DNA of 64,000 nucleotides. It comes from Acidovorax sp. CCYZU-2555 (GTDB lineage: Bacteria > Pseudomonadota > Gammaproteobacteria > Burkholderiales > Burkholderiaceae_C). The notes beneath the pieces were generated by a model. The model had not been told where the DNA came from. It saw only the letters and a program-made list of their open reading frames with translations, and did no database searches. This document shows positions 18,324 through 26,974 of the stretch, piece after piece. The stretch's first letter is position 1, and every line of letters starts with the position of its first letter. Made by a program: the position numbers and the translations under genes. The DNA lies in assembly GCF_018413525.1 (NCBI RefSeq), contig NZ_JAHCDD010000002.1, forward strand, positions 62,001 to 126,000, in the 5' to 3' direction.

Positions 18324-19499
18324 ATGAGCAACGAATTCACCATCGAGCGCATCCAGGTGCGCATCCTGGACATCCCCACCATTCGCCCGCACAAGCTGTC
18401 GTTCGGTTCCATCCAGCGCCAGAGCCCGGTCATCGTGCAGCTGTGGCTGCGCAACGGCGCCTGCGGTTTCGGCGAAGCCGCGACCATTGGCGGCCCGTCG
18501 TGGAACGAGGAGTCGCCCGAAAGCATCGCGCATGCGATAGAAAACTACCTCGCGCCCGCCGTGATCGGTCAGCAAGCGGGCGGCATCGAACAGGTGCTGG
18601 CGCGCATGGACCTGGCCTGCAAGGGCAACGCATTCGCGAAATCGGCCGTCGAAATGGCGCTGATCGATGCGCTGGCGCGCACGCTGAACATTCCCGCCTG
18701 GCAGCTGCTGGGCGGCAAGCTGCACCAGAGCCTGCCCCTGGCCTGGACGCTGGCCAGCGGCGACGTGGAGCGCGATCTGCAGGAAGCCCAGCTGCGCCTG
18801 GAGCAGGGCCGCCACCGTATTTTCAAGATGAAGATAGGCGCGCGCGCGCCGCAGGACGACGTGGCCCATGTGAGCCGCATCGCGCGCGGCCTGCCCGATA
18901 GCGCCACGCTCACCGTGGACGTGAACCAGGCCTGGGACGGCAATACCGCACGCCGCTATCTGCCCCAGCTGATAGAAGCCGGCGTCACGCTGATCGAACA
19001 GCCCGTGGCCAAGTGGAACGTTCCCGCGCTGCGCCAGCTGACGCAGGAACTGCGCGGCGCGCTGATCATGGCCGACGAGACCGTCTGCACGCCGCAGGAC
19101 GCGATGATGCTGGCGCGCGAGCAGGCCTCGCATGTGTTCTCGCTCAAGGTCGCCAAGCACGGCGGACTGCTGCGCACGCGCAAGGTCGCGGCCGTGGCCG
19201 AGGCCGCCGACATCGGCTGGTATGGCGGAACGATGCTCGAAACGTCGATAGGCAGCGCGGCTTCGGCCCATGTGTTCTCGACCCTGCCCGGCGCCCACCA
19301 TGGCTGTGAACTGTTCGGCCCGCAGCTGCTGGTCGACGACATCGTCGAGCAGCAGATGCCGATCAGCAACTTCGAACTGCAACTGCCCGACGGCCCGGGC
19401 TACGGCCTCACGGTCTCGCTGAGTCAGCTCGACCGTTTCGACCGCGCGCTGGCAGGCCAGCAGCCGCTGCACGTGGACCTGGGCGCGGCCCGCGCCTGA
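18324..19499 (+). CDS. catB: muconate cycloisomerase
   Basis: CatB converts cis,cis-muconate to muconolactone in catechol ortho-cleavage. The 391-residue enolase-superfamily enzyme has the KxK motif at Lys168/Lys170 (RIFKMKIG), metal ligands Asp199 (TVDVNQAW), Glu225 (LIEQPVAKWN) and Asp251 (MADETVCTPQDA), and the general base Lys275 (FSLKVAKHGG). catC follows after 54 bases. The ATG at 18324 begins the family similarity; 15 upstream codons are open but unlikely. Confidence 0.95.
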   Translation: MSNEFTIERIQVRILDIPTIRPHKLSFGSIQRQSPVIVQLWLRNGACGFGEAATIGGPSWNEESPESIAHAIENYLAPAVIGQQAGGIEQVLARMDLACKGNAFAKSAVEMALIDALARTLNIPAWQLLGGKLHQSLPLAWTLASGDVERDLQEAQLRLEQGRHRIFKMKIGARAPQDDVAHVSRIARGLPDSATLTVDVNQAWDGNTARRYLPQLIEAGVTLIEQPVAKWNVPALRQLTQELRGALIMADETVCTPQDAMMLAREQASHVFSLKVAKHGGLLRTRKVAAVAEAADIGWYGGTMLETSIGSAASAHVFSTLPGAHHGCELFGPQLLVDDIVEQQMPISNFELQLPDGPGYGLTVSLSQLDRFDRALAGQQPLHVDLGAARA

Positions 19500-19553
19500 C
19501 TTTTTTCAGCCGCGCGCCCGGCGCGCGCGGCCCCACCCTCAGAGGAGACACCG

Positions 19554-19832
19554 ATGCTATTTCTTGTCCGCATGGATGTGCGCATTCCCCATGACCTGCC
19601 CCTGGAGCAGGTCAACGAAATCAAGCTGCGCGAGAAAGCCTATTCGCAGGAACTGCAGCGCGACGGCCGCTGGCAATCGATCTGGCGCGTGGTCGGCGAA
19701 TACGCCAACTACAGCGTCTTCAACGTGGCGTCGAACGACGAACTGCACGACCTGCTGCAAGGCCTGCCCCTTTTCCCCTACATGGACATCGATGTGACGC
19801 CGCTGGCGCGCCACCCTTCTGCAATCAGTTAA
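19554..19832 (+). CDS. catC: muconolactone D-isomerase
   Basis: CatC isomerises muconolactone to 3-oxoadipate enol-lactone, the step between CatB and CatD. The 92-residue product has the family length and the characteristic N-terminus MLFLVRMDVRIPHDLP, the segment RDGRWQSIWRVVGEYANYS and the end GLPLFPYMDIDVTPLARHPS. A GAGGAGA ribosome site precedes the ATG. Confidence 0.96.
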   Translation: MLFLVRMDVRIPHDLPLEQVNEIKLREKAYSQELQRDGRWQSIWRVVGEYANYSVFNVASNDELHDLLQGLPLFPYMDIDVTPLARHPSAIS

Positions 19833-19835
19833 GCA

Positions 19836-19890
19836 CCCCCTGAGCGCCTGCGGCGCTTCCCCCTCTCAACCTTCGGTGGAGGGGGACGGC
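19836..19890. repeat. intergenic hairpin repeat after catC
   Basis: Immediately after catC is GAGCGCCTGCGGCGCTTC, a small hairpin, followed by a perfect 8-bp stem TCCCCCTC (19858-19865) and GAGGGGGA (19879-19886). The combination looks like an intergenic repeat family I recall from Comamonadaceae genomes, and could also act as an attenuator between catC and the Bug gene. Confidence 0.5.
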
Positions 19891-20016
19891 AGCCTCGCTG
19901 CGCGGCGGCGCTTGCTCGCTGCCCCTGAGTTGGGGCACGCCGGTTTTGTAGGCTGCGCACTGAAAATGCCCTGGGGCTTCGTGCGCGGCGAACGAGTTTT
20001 CCATGGAGACAAAAAA

Positions 20017-21003
20017 ATGAAACGTACTTTCCTGCGCCAGGCACTGGCTGGCACCGCACTGCTGGCCTGCGCCATTCCCGCCTTCGCCCAGGGCACCGTC
20101 GGCAACTGGCCCGACAAGCCCGTCAAATGGATAGTGCCGTTTCCGCCAGGTGGCGCAATGGATGCGATCGCGCGCACGCTGGGCGAAGTCGCGGGCCGCA
20201 AGCTGGGCCAGCCTTTCGTGATCGAAAACAAGGCGGGCGCGGGCGGCAACATCGGCGCGGACGCCGTTGCCAAATCGCCGGCCGACGGCTACACGCTGAT
20301 GATCACCTCGATAGGCATGGCGACCAACGGCGCGCTCTACAACAAGCTGAGCTACGACCCGATCAAGGACTTCGCGCCCGTGAGCCTGCTGGCCGTGGTG
20401 CCCAACATCCTGGTCGCGGGACCCAAGCAGTCTGACGTGAAGAGCGTCAAGGACCTGATCGCCAAGGCCAAGCAGCAGCCCGACAAGCTGACCTATGCGT
20501 CGGCCGGCAACGGCACGTCCATTCACCTCGCGGGCGCGAGCTTCACCTCGCTGACCGGCGTGAAGATGCTGCATGTGCCGTACCGCGGCAGCGGCCCGGC
20601 AGTCACCGATCTGCTCGGCGGCCAGGTCGATTTCATGTTCGACAGCATCACTTCGGCACGCCCTCATATCGAGGCCGGCAAGCTGCGCGCGATCGCGATC
20701 ACCACCAAGACGCGTTCGCCTTCGCTGCCCGACGTTCCCACGGTCGCCGAAGCCGGCGTTCCCGGCTATGAAGTCTCGCCCTGGTTCGCGACCTTCATGC
20801 CCGCGGGCACGCCTGCGCCCATCGTCGAAAAGCTGGGCAAGACGCTCAACGAAGCGATGAACGACCCCGAAGTCAAGAAGCGCCTGAGCGCCATCGGCGC
20901 CGAGCCCATCGGCAGCACGCCCCAGGCACTCGCAGTCCATCTGAAGACCGAGACGGACCGCTGGACCAAGCTGATCAAGGAATCCAACATCAAGGTGGAT
21001 TGA
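20017..21003 (+). CDS. TTT-family (Bug) periplasmic receptor in the cat cluster
   Basis: The 328-residue protein has a signal peptide (LAGTALLACAIPAFAQG) and the receptor motifs WIVPFPPGGAMDAIARTLG, ENKAGAGGNIGADAVAKSPA and MLHVPYRGSGPAVTDLLGGQ. A GGAGA ribosome site lies eight bases upstream of the ATG. It stands between catC and catD, so an aromatic acid or pathway intermediate is a plausible ligand (inference). No membrane partners are adjacent. A strong terminator follows it. Confidence 0.88.
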   Translation: MKRTFLRQALAGTALLACAIPAFAQGTVGNWPDKPVKWIVPFPPGGAMDAIARTLGEVAGRKLGQPFVIENKAGAGGNIGADAVAKSPADGYTLMITSIGMATNGALYNKLSYDPIKDFAPVSLLAVVPNILVAGPKQSDVKSVKDLIAKAKQQPDKLTYASAGNGTSIHLAGASFTSLTGVKMLHVPYRGSGPAVTDLLGGQVDFMFDSITSARPHIEAGKLRAIAITTKTRSPSLPDVPTVAEAGVPGYEVSPWFATFMPAGTPAPIVEKLGKTLNEAMNDPEVKKRLSAIGAEPIGSTPQALAVHLKTETDRWTKLIKESNIKVD

Positions 21004-21016
21004 CCTTATCCTTACC

Positions 21017-21039
21017 GGGCCTGCTTGCAGGCCCTTTTT
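21017..21039 (+). terminator. intrinsic terminator between Bug receptor and catD
   Basis: GGGCCTGC (21017-21024), a TT loop, GCAGGCCC (21027-21034) and five T's make a textbook terminator 13 bases after the receptor stop. catD starts 30 bases further on, so it would depend on readthrough or its own promoter. Confidence 0.85.
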
Positions 21040-21068
21040 CATTCGCCCCCATTTCTTCGCTGTTGCCC

Positions 21069-21830
21069 ATGCCCGAATTGCATTCCATCGTCCAGGGACA
21101 AGGTCCCGTCATCGTTCTGAGCCACGCCCTGGGCTGCGACCTGCACATGTGGGACGAAGTCACCGCACTGCTGCAGGACCGCTACACCGTCGTGCGCTAC
21201 GACCACCGCGGCCATGGCCGTTCGCCGGCCAGCGACACCGACTTCAGCATGCAGGACCTGGCCCAGGACGCGGCCCAGCTGATTGCCCAGCTCGGTCGCG
21301 GCCCGGTGCATTTCGCCGGCGTGTCCATGGGCGGCATGACAGCCCAGGCGCTCGCGGCGCTGTACCCGAGCGCGGTGCAGAGCATCACCATTGCCAACTC
21401 GGCCGCGCACTACGACGCCGCCGCGCGCCAGGGCTGGCAGACACGCATCGACACCGTCGCGGCCCAGGGCGTGGCGGCGATTGCCGACGGCGCGCTGCAG
21501 CGCTGGCTGTCGCCCGACTTCCTCGCCAAGAACCCGCAGCGCGTCGCGCAGATGCGCGCAACGCTGGTGGAGATTGCCGCCAAGCCCTATGCCCAGGCCT
21601 GCGCCGCGGTCGCGGGCATCGAGTTGCACCTGACCAATCCTTCGATACGCTGCCCGGCGCTGGTGATCGGCGGCACGCTGGACGCGGCCACGCCCATGGC
21701 GCTGTCGCAGCAGATCGCCGACGGCATTCCCGGCGCCGAACTCGCACCCATCGAGGCCGCGCACATCAGCTGCGTCGAGCAGCCCGAAGTGTTCGCGCAG
21801 TTGCTCGACGGCTTCATCCAGCGCGTCTGA
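21069..21830 (+). CDS. catD: 3-oxoadipate enol-lactonase
   Basis: CatD/PcaD hydrolyses 3-oxoadipate enol-lactone to 3-oxoadipate. The 253-residue alpha/beta hydrolase has the oxyanion region VLSHALGCDLHMWDEV, nucleophile Ser86 in FAGVSMGGMTAQ, Asp205 in GGTLDAATPM and His232 in EAAHISCVEQP. The ATG at 21069 starts the similarity (PELHSIVQGQGPVIVLSHAL). It lies just beyond a terminator and is convergent with the next LysR gene. Confidence 0.9.
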   Translation: MPELHSIVQGQGPVIVLSHALGCDLHMWDEVTALLQDRYTVVRYDHRGHGRSPASDTDFSMQDLAQDAAQLIAQLGRGPVHFAGVSMGGMTAQALAALYPSAVQSITIANSAAHYDAAARQGWQTRIDTVAAQGVAAIADGALQRWLSPDFLAKNPQRVAQMRATLVEIAAKPYAQACAAVAGIELHLTNPSIRCPALVIGGTLDAATPMALSQQIADGIPGAELAPIEAAHISCVEQPEVFAQLLDGFIQRV

Positions 21831-21838
21831 GCGCCGGC

Positions 21839-22735
21839 TCAGGCCGCCGCGGGAAACTCCGCCTGCAGCAGTTCCCGCAGCGTGTTCGCCACGCCATGGC
21901 GGCTTTCGCGCCGCCAGGCGAGGTGCATTTCCACATCGAGTCCGGTCACATGGGCGATGGGCTTGAAGCAGACGTTGGCATAGCGCAGGTTCATGCCCGA
22001 ACGCGGCACCAGCGCGATGCCCACGTTCGCATCGACCAGCGCCAGGATGGAATGCGTATGGCTCAGGGTCTGCACGGTCTCGGGCGCGACGCCGTTGGCG
22101 CGCAGCTGGCCGGCGACGATTTCGTAGAGGTAGCGTGACTCCGACGGGCAGAACTCGATGAAGGCCTGGCCTTGCAGCGCGGCCAGCGGCACTTCGTCCA
22201 GCGCCGCGAGCGCGTGGTCCAGCGGCATGGCCAGCATGTAGGGCTCGCGCACCAGCGGCGCCCACGCGCTGAAGCTGCGCGGCGCGAACGGCCGGACAAT
22301 GCCGATGTCGATGCGGTCCGCGCCCAGGGCCTCGATCTGATCGACCGACTGCATTTCGCGCAGCACCAGGTGCACGTCGGGCAGGCGCGCGCGCACGAAG
22401 GCCAGCAGCTGCGGCAGTATCGTGAAGCTGGCCGCGGGAATGAAGCCCAGCGTCACGCTGCCGGCTTCGGCCTGCATTGCGCGACGCGCGGCAATCGTTG
22501 CCGCCTGGCTGCGCCGCAGTATGTCTTCGGCTTCGCGCAGAAAGATCTTGCCGGCCACCGTGAGGCGCACGGCGCCGCCCGCGCGTTCGAGCAACTGCAC
22601 GCCGACTTCATGTTCCAGCAGCTGGATCTGGCGCGTCAGCGGCGGCTGCGTCATGTGCAGCAGCGCCGCCGCGCGGCCGAAATGCAGCTCGGAAGCGACG
22701 GCCACGAAGCAGCGAAGTTGGGTCAGTTGGAACAT
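21839..22735 (-). CDS. LysR-family regulator divergent from the sugar-acid operon
   Basis: The 298-residue regulator begins FQLTQLRCFVAVASELHFGR with the recognition helix in HMTQPPLTRQIQLLE, a variant shared with CatR/CbnR-type activators. Its gene is only nine bases from catD convergently, but it is head-to-head with the DHDPS-family gene at 22837, and a perfect LysR-type palindrome sits one base upstream of its start codon. Control of the divergent operon and autoregulation are the simplest reading; control of cat genes remains possible. Confidence 0.85.
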   Translation of the reverse strand: MFQLTQLRCFVAVASELHFGRAAALLHMTQPPLTRQIQLLEHEVGVQLLERAGGAVRLTVAGKIFLREAEDILRRSQAATIAARRAMQAEAGSVTLGFIPAASFTILPQLLAFVRARLPDVHLVLREMQSVDQIEALGADRIDIGIVRPFAPRSFSAWAPLVREPYMLAMPLDHALAALDEVPLAALQGQAFIEFCPSESRYLYEIVAGQLRANGVAPETVQTLSHTHSILALVDANVGIALVPRSGMNLRYANVCFKPIAHVTGLDVEMHLAWRRESRHGVANTLRELLQAEFPAAA

Positions 22736-22736
22736 G

Positions 22737-22751
22737 ATTCATTTATTGAAT
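22737..22751. promoter_or_regulatory. LysR-type box, ATTCA-N5-TGAAT
   Basis: A perfect 5-5-5 palindrome with an internal T-N11-A core, one base from the LysR start and 86 bases upstream of the divergent dehydratase gene. This position suits autorepression and co-regulation. Confidence 0.6.
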
Positions 22752-22836
22752 TGCGGCATCCGATGTCTGGATTGGACGCCGCCTTGATGCACTTCTAGAG
22801 TCACTGTTTTCGACCAACAGTCTTCTGGGAGCCCAC

Positions 22837-23748
22837 ATGACTTCTTTCACCGGCCCGGCCCTGCGCGCAGCGCTCAATGGCATTTCCGGCATTCTTGTCA
22901 CGCCTTTCGATGCACAGGACGCAGTCTGCAGCGCACCGCTGCAGCCGGTCGTCGACCGTGCTGTCAACGCCGGCGTGCATGTGCTGGTGGCGAATGGCAA
23001 TACCAGCGAATTCTATGGGCTGCAGGCGCAGGAAGCCGAACGCATGGTGCATGTGGCCGCCGAATGCGTGGCCGGCCGCGTGCCCCTGCTCGGCGGCGTG
23101 GGCCGCAGCGTGCATGAAGCGCGCGCGCTGGCCAAGGCCTCGGCGCGCGCCGGCGCCGATGCGCTGATGGTGCACCAGCCGCCAGACCCGTTTGTCGCGC
23201 CGCGCGGCGTGGTCACCTATGTGCAGCAGATCGCCGAGGCCGCCGAAGGCCTGCCGCTGGTGCTGTACCTGCGCAATGAAAACATAGGCCTGGCGACCAT
23301 CGAAGCGCTGTGCCGCATTCCCGAAGTCGTGGGCGTCAAGTGGGCCTCGCCCACGCCGCTGGTGCTGGCCGAGATCATCCGCCGCACGGCCGACCGCAAT
23401 CTCGCCTGGGTCGGCGGCCTGGCCGAAGTCTGGGCGCCGCCGCTGTACGCCGTGGGCGCGCGCGGCTTCACGTCAGGGCTGATCAATGTGTTCCCCGAGC
23501 GTTCGGTGGCGATCTACAACGCCCTCGAACAAGCCGACTACGCGCTGGCGATGCGCCTGATCGGCCAGATGCTGCCGTTCGAGGAACTGCGCGCCCAGGA
23601 GAACAACGGCGCCAATGTCACCGTGGTCAAGGCCGCGCTGCAGTGGATGGGGAATGACTGCGGCGCGACGCGCGCGCCGTCGGCCTGGCCGCTGACCGCC
23701 ACGCAGCAGCAGCAGCTCGACACGCTGCTCAGCGGCTGGAAAGCGTAA
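22837..23748 (+). CDS. DHDPS/NAL-family dehydratase, probable 5-dehydro-4-deoxyglucarate or 2-keto-3-deoxy-pentonate dehydratase
   Basis: The 303-residue protein is a class I aldolase-fold enzyme with Schiff-base Lys168 (VVGVKWASP) and Tyr144 (LVLYLRNENI). The N-terminal motif ANGNTSEFYGLQ corresponds to the GTTGE segment of the family. Dehydration-decarboxylation of a deoxy-keto-sugar acid to 2-oxoglutarate semialdehyde fits because a semialdehyde-type dehydrogenase gene lies two genes on. Which sugar acid is used cannot be told. It starts the operon whose other members are a Bug receptor and the dehydrogenase. Confidence 0.75.
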   Translation: MTSFTGPALRAALNGISGILVTPFDAQDAVCSAPLQPVVDRAVNAGVHVLVANGNTSEFYGLQAQEAERMVHVAAECVAGRVPLLGGVGRSVHEARALAKASARAGADALMVHQPPDPFVAPRGVVTYVQQIAEAAEGLPLVLYLRNENIGLATIEALCRIPEVVGVKWASPTPLVLAEIIRRTADRNLAWVGGLAEVWAPPLYAVGARGFTSGLINVFPERSVAIYNALEQADYALAMRLIGQMLPFEELRAQENNGANVTVVKAALQWMGNDCGATRAPSAWPLTATQQQQLDTLLSGWKA

Positions 23749-23828
23749 GCGCCTTTTGCCGCGGCGGCTTGCGCGCCGCCGCGGCTGTTTCCCCTGTGAG
23801 CGACCCATAACTATTAAGGACACAAACC

Positions 23829-24782
23829 ATGCCTGCACGCCGCACCCTCCTTGCCCTCGCACTGCTTTCCTGCTCGGGCGTCTTCGCCCAGAGCTTCCCG
23901 ACACGGCCCATCACCATCGTGATCGGCTCGACGCCGGGCAGCGCCACCGACGGCCTGGCCCGCGCCGTGGCCGCCGAAGTGGGCAAGGAAACCGGGCAAT
24001 CGGTGATCGTCGACAACCGCGCGGGCGCCTTCGGCAGCATCGCGGCCCAGCATGTGGCGCGCTCGCAGCCCGACGGCTATACCGTCTTCATGACGACCAA
24101 CACCACGCAGTCGGCCAACCCCCATCTGCTCAAGAAGCTGTCGTACGACCCGCTCAAGGATTTCGCGCCCGTGGCCCTGCTGGCCAAGGGCCCGCTGCTG
24201 CTGGTGGTCAACCCCAAGCTGGGCGTCAACAGCATCGCCGAACTCGTGGCCCTGGCCAAGCGCCAGCCGGGCAAGCTCAACTACGGCTCGGGCAGCTCGT
24301 CGGCGCAAGTGGCGACCGAACTGTTCCAGCAGATGACGGGCACCAAGTTCAACTACGTGCCATACAAGGCCAATCCGCCCGCGGTCATGGACCTGATCGC
24401 CGGCCAGACCGATCTGATGATCGTCGATCTCGCGACCACCGTGCCCCAGGTCAAGGCCGGCAAGCTCAAGGCGCTGGGCCTGAGCAGTCCGGGCCGGCTG
24501 TCGCTGATGCCCGGCGTGCCGGCGATCAGCGAGGCCTTGCCGGGCTATGAGTTCGGCTATTGGAATGCGCTCTATGCGCCTGCCGGCACGCCCGCGCCCG
24601 TGGTGCAGAAGCTCAATGCGCTGATGCGCAAGGCCATGCAAACCGCAGCGGTGCGCGGCGTCGCGGAGCAGTCGGGCATGGAGACCGCGCTGTCGTCGCC
24701 CGAGGAAATGAACCGCTTCCAGATCGCCGAGTACGAGCGCTGGGGAAAGATCATCAAGACCGCGGGAATTCAGCCGGAGTGA
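23829..24782 (+). CDS. TTT-family (Bug) periplasmic receptor of the sugar-acid operon
   Basis: The 317-residue receptor has a signal peptide (TLLALALLSCSGVFAQS) and motifs ITIVIGSTPGSATDGLARAV, DNRAGAFGSIAAQHVA and FNYVPYKANPPAVMDLIAGQ. Compared with the other receptors in the window the second loop reads PYKANPP instead of PYRGSGP, suggesting a different ligand. It lies 80 bases after the dehydratase and 61 before the dehydrogenase gene, so a sugar acid ligand is inferred. Confidence 0.88.
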   Translation: MPARRTLLALALLSCSGVFAQSFPTRPITIVIGSTPGSATDGLARAVAAEVGKETGQSVIVDNRAGAFGSIAAQHVARSQPDGYTVFMTTNTTQSANPHLLKKLSYDPLKDFAPVALLAKGPLLLVVNPKLGVNSIAELVALAKRQPGKLNYGSGSSSAQVATELFQQMTGTKFNYVPYKANPPAVMDLIAGQTDLMIVDLATTVPQVKAGKLKALGLSSPGRLSLMPGVPAISEALPGYEFGYWNALYAPAGTPAPVVQKLNALMRKAMQTAAVRGVAEQSGMETALSSPEEMNRFQIAEYERWGKIIKTAGIQPE

Positions 24783-24805
24783 GCGGCGGGTAAGGACTGA
24801 ATTTG

Positions 24806-24828
24806 GGCGCCTTCAGCGGCGCCTTTCC
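24806..24828 (+). terminator. weak hairpin between receptor and dehydrogenase genes
   Basis: GGCGCC-TTCAGC-GGCGCC followed by TTT stands between the receptor stop and the aldehyde dehydrogenase. It could be a partial terminator or an mRNA-stability hairpin that lowers downstream expression. Confidence 0.4.
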
Positions 24829-24843
24829 ATTTGAAGGACCAAG

Positions 24844-26325
24844 ATGCTGCAATCCACCGATGCCCGCACAGGCGCCCTGCAGGGCGCTGCCTGGCATGAA
24901 TCCACACCGGAACAAATCGACGCCGCCGTAGCCGCGGCGGCTTCGGCCGCCGACGCCTTTGCGGCCACGTCGAACGCGCAGCGCGCAGCATTCTTGCGCG
25001 CGCTGGCCCAGGCGCTGGGCGACAACGCCGCGGCCTTGCTGCCGATTGCCGATCGCGAGACGGCGCTGGGCCTGCCCCGGCTTGAAGGCGAGTTGGCGCG
25101 CACCGCGTTCCAGCTGCGCGGCTTTGCCGATGCGCTGGAGCAGGGCGGGGCCCAGGCCTTTCTCGATGAGGCGGCCATCGCGGGCGCGCCGCCCGCGGGC
25201 CGGCCGCGGCTCACGCGCATCGTGGCGCCGCTGGGCCCGGTCGCGGTGTTCGCCGCGAGCAATTTTCCGTTCGCGTTCTCGGTGCTGGGCGGCGACAGCG
25301 CCAGCGCCCTGGCCGCGGGCTGTCCCGTGGTGCTCAAGGCCCATCCCGGCCACGCGCAGCTGTCGCGCGACGTGGCGGCGATCGCCGCGGCGGTCATCGC
25401 GCAATGCGGCCTGCCCGCGGGCGTGTTCCAACTGGTCGAAGGCGCTTCGGTCGCGGTGGGCGTGCAGCTGGTGCAGTCGCCAGCGATCGCCGCCGTGGCG
25501 TTCACGGGCTCGTTCAAGGGCGGCACGGCGCTGGCGCGCCTGGCGGCCGAGCGCGCGCGGCCCATCCCGTTCTATGGCGAGCTGGGCTCGGTCAATCCGC
25601 TGGTGGTATTGCCCGCGGCGCTGGGCAACGGCCCGCAAGCCCTGGCGCAGACGCTCGCCGATTCGATCTGCCTGGGCGCGGGCCAGTTCTGCACCAGCCC
25701 CGGCGTGATCGTGGTGTTCAAGGATGGGCCGGGCGAAGCCTTCGTGCAGCAGCTGCGTGCGCGCCTGGCCGCGCTCTCGCCGCATGCCATGCTCAACGCC
25801 GGCATACGCGCGGCGTTCGAGCGCGGCGTGGGCCAATGGCGTGCTCATGGCAAGTTGCAGGTGCTGGTCGACGGCCCACCGTCGCAGGCCACGCCCCAGC
25901 CTTTCCTGGCCCAGGTCGATGCCGCGGACTTCATCGCCGATCACGCGCTGCAAGAAGAAGTGTTCGGTGCGGCCGCGCTGGTGGTGCGTGTCGATGACGG
26001 CGCGCAGGCGAGCGCGGTGCTGAACGCCATCGGCGGCACGCTCACCAGCACGCTATGGGGCGTGCCGACAGGCGAGACGCTGCCCGATGAAGCGGTGCTC
26101 GCGCTGGTGCGCACGGCCGTGCAGGTGTCGGGCCGCGTGCTGTTCTCGGGCGTGCCCACGGGCGTGGCCGTCACGGCCGCCCAGCACCATGGCGGGCCGT
26201 TTCCCGCATCGACCGCGCCGTTCACCACGTCGGTGGGCTATGCGGCGATAGAGCGTTTTCTGCGGCCGCTGGCGCTGCAGGATGCGCCGCAATGGCTGCT
26301 GGCGAAAGAGGGCGCGTTCTTCTGA
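24844..26325 (+). CDS. 2-oxoglutarate-semialdehyde/fatty-aldehyde type NADP+-dependent aldehyde dehydrogenase
   Basis: The 493-residue aldehyde dehydrogenase has Asn140 (FAASNFPFAFS), the NAD(P) loop VVLKAHPGHAQLS and AFTGSFKGG, general base Glu246 (FYGELGSVNPL) and nucleophile Cys283 (GAGQFCTSPG). The YGELGSVNP and GQFCTSPG signatures place it with the 2-oxoglutarate semialdehyde dehydrogenase / Vibrio fatty-aldehyde dehydrogenase branch. It would turn the product of the dehydratase at 22837 into 2-oxoglutarate. The end is followed by a CCGGGC/GCCCGG hairpin at about 26338-26359. Confidence 0.87.
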   Translation: MLQSTDARTGALQGAAWHESTPEQIDAAVAAAASAADAFAATSNAQRAAFLRALAQALGDNAAALLPIADRETALGLPRLEGELARTAFQLRGFADALEQGGAQAFLDEAAIAGAPPAGRPRLTRIVAPLGPVAVFAASNFPFAFSVLGGDSASALAAGCPVVLKAHPGHAQLSRDVAAIAAAVIAQCGLPAGVFQLVEGASVAVGVQLVQSPAIAAVAFTGSFKGGTALARLAAERARPIPFYGELGSVNPLVVLPAALGNGPQALAQTLADSICLGAGQFCTSPGVIVVFKDGPGEAFVQQLRARLAALSPHAMLNAGIRAAFERGVGQWRAHGKLQVLVDGPPSQATPQPFLAQVDAADFIADHALQEEVFGAAALVVRVDDGAQASAVLNAIGGTLTSTLWGVPTGETLPDEAVLALVRTAVQVSGRVLFSGVPTGVAVTAAQHHGGPFPASTAPFTTSVGYAAIERFLRPLALQDAPQWLLAKEGAFF

Positions 26326-26405
26326 TCGACGGCGGAGCCGGGCGGCAAGGGCTGCCCGGTTTCTCCCGCTGGCGGCCGGCACATCGGCATTTGGCTACAA
26401 TTTAA

Positions 26406-26424
26406 TAGGAATGATTCTTGTTTA
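26406..26424. promoter_or_regulatory. possible Fur box upstream of fecI-like gene
   Basis: The AT-rich patch AGGAATGATTCTTGTTTA, 42-60 bases before the sigma-factor start, recalls the AATGATTCTCATT half of many Fur sites. Symmetry is poor, so this is a tentative call, supported mainly by context. Confidence 0.35.
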
Positions 26425-26465
26425 TTGTGGGCCTTTCGTCCCGCAGGAGAATCGGGACCCCGCCC

Positions 26466-26969
26466 ATGCCTGTCGTTCAATCCTCTGCCCACAGCGAAAT
26501 CGCCGCGCTCTATGCCGACCACCATGGCTGGTTGCAGGGCTGGCTGCGCAAGAAAGTCGGCAATGCGTTCGACGCCGCCGACCTCGCGCAAAGCACTTTC
26601 CTCAAGCTGCTGTGCAGCCAGGGCGTGGACCAGCTGCAGGAGCCGCGCGCCTATCTGGTGACCGTGGCGCGCAATCTGCTGCTCAACCAGGTGCGCCGGC
26701 GCGCGATCGAACAGGCCTACCTGGATGCGTTGGCGGCCTTGCCCGAACCCGTTGCGCCACCGCCCGAAGCGCGGCTGATGGTGCTCGAGACGCTGGTCGA
26801 AATCGATCGCCGCCTGGGCCATCTGCCCGCGCTGGCCAAGCAGGCGTTTTTGCTCGCGCAGATCGAAGGCCTGGGCCATGGCGAAATCGCGGCCGAGCTG
26901 GGCATTTCCGTTTCCACGGTCAAGCGCCACCTGGCCAAGGCGGCGCTGCGCTGCTTTTTCCCGGAGTAG
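26466..26969 (+). CDS. FecI-like ECF sigma factor
   Basis: The 167-residue sigma-70 family protein has region 2 in EIAALYADHHGWLQGWLRKK and DAADLAQSTFLKLL, and region 4 with a helix-turn-helix in GLGHGEIAAELGISVSTVKR. This matches FecI-type sigma factors that direct transcription of iron-uptake receptors on a signal from a FecR partner. The FecR-like gene follows after five bases. The start at 26466 is the first ATG in the similarity region. Confidence 0.9.
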   Translation: MPVVQSSAHSEIAALYADHHGWLQGWLRKKVGNAFDAADLAQSTFLKLLCSQGVDQLQEPRAYLVTVARNLLLNQVRRRAIEQAYLDALAALPEPVAPPPEARLMVLETLVEIDRRLGHLPALAKQAFLLAQIEGLGHGEIAAELGISVSTVKRHLAKAALRCFFPE

Positions 26970-26974
26970 GCGCT

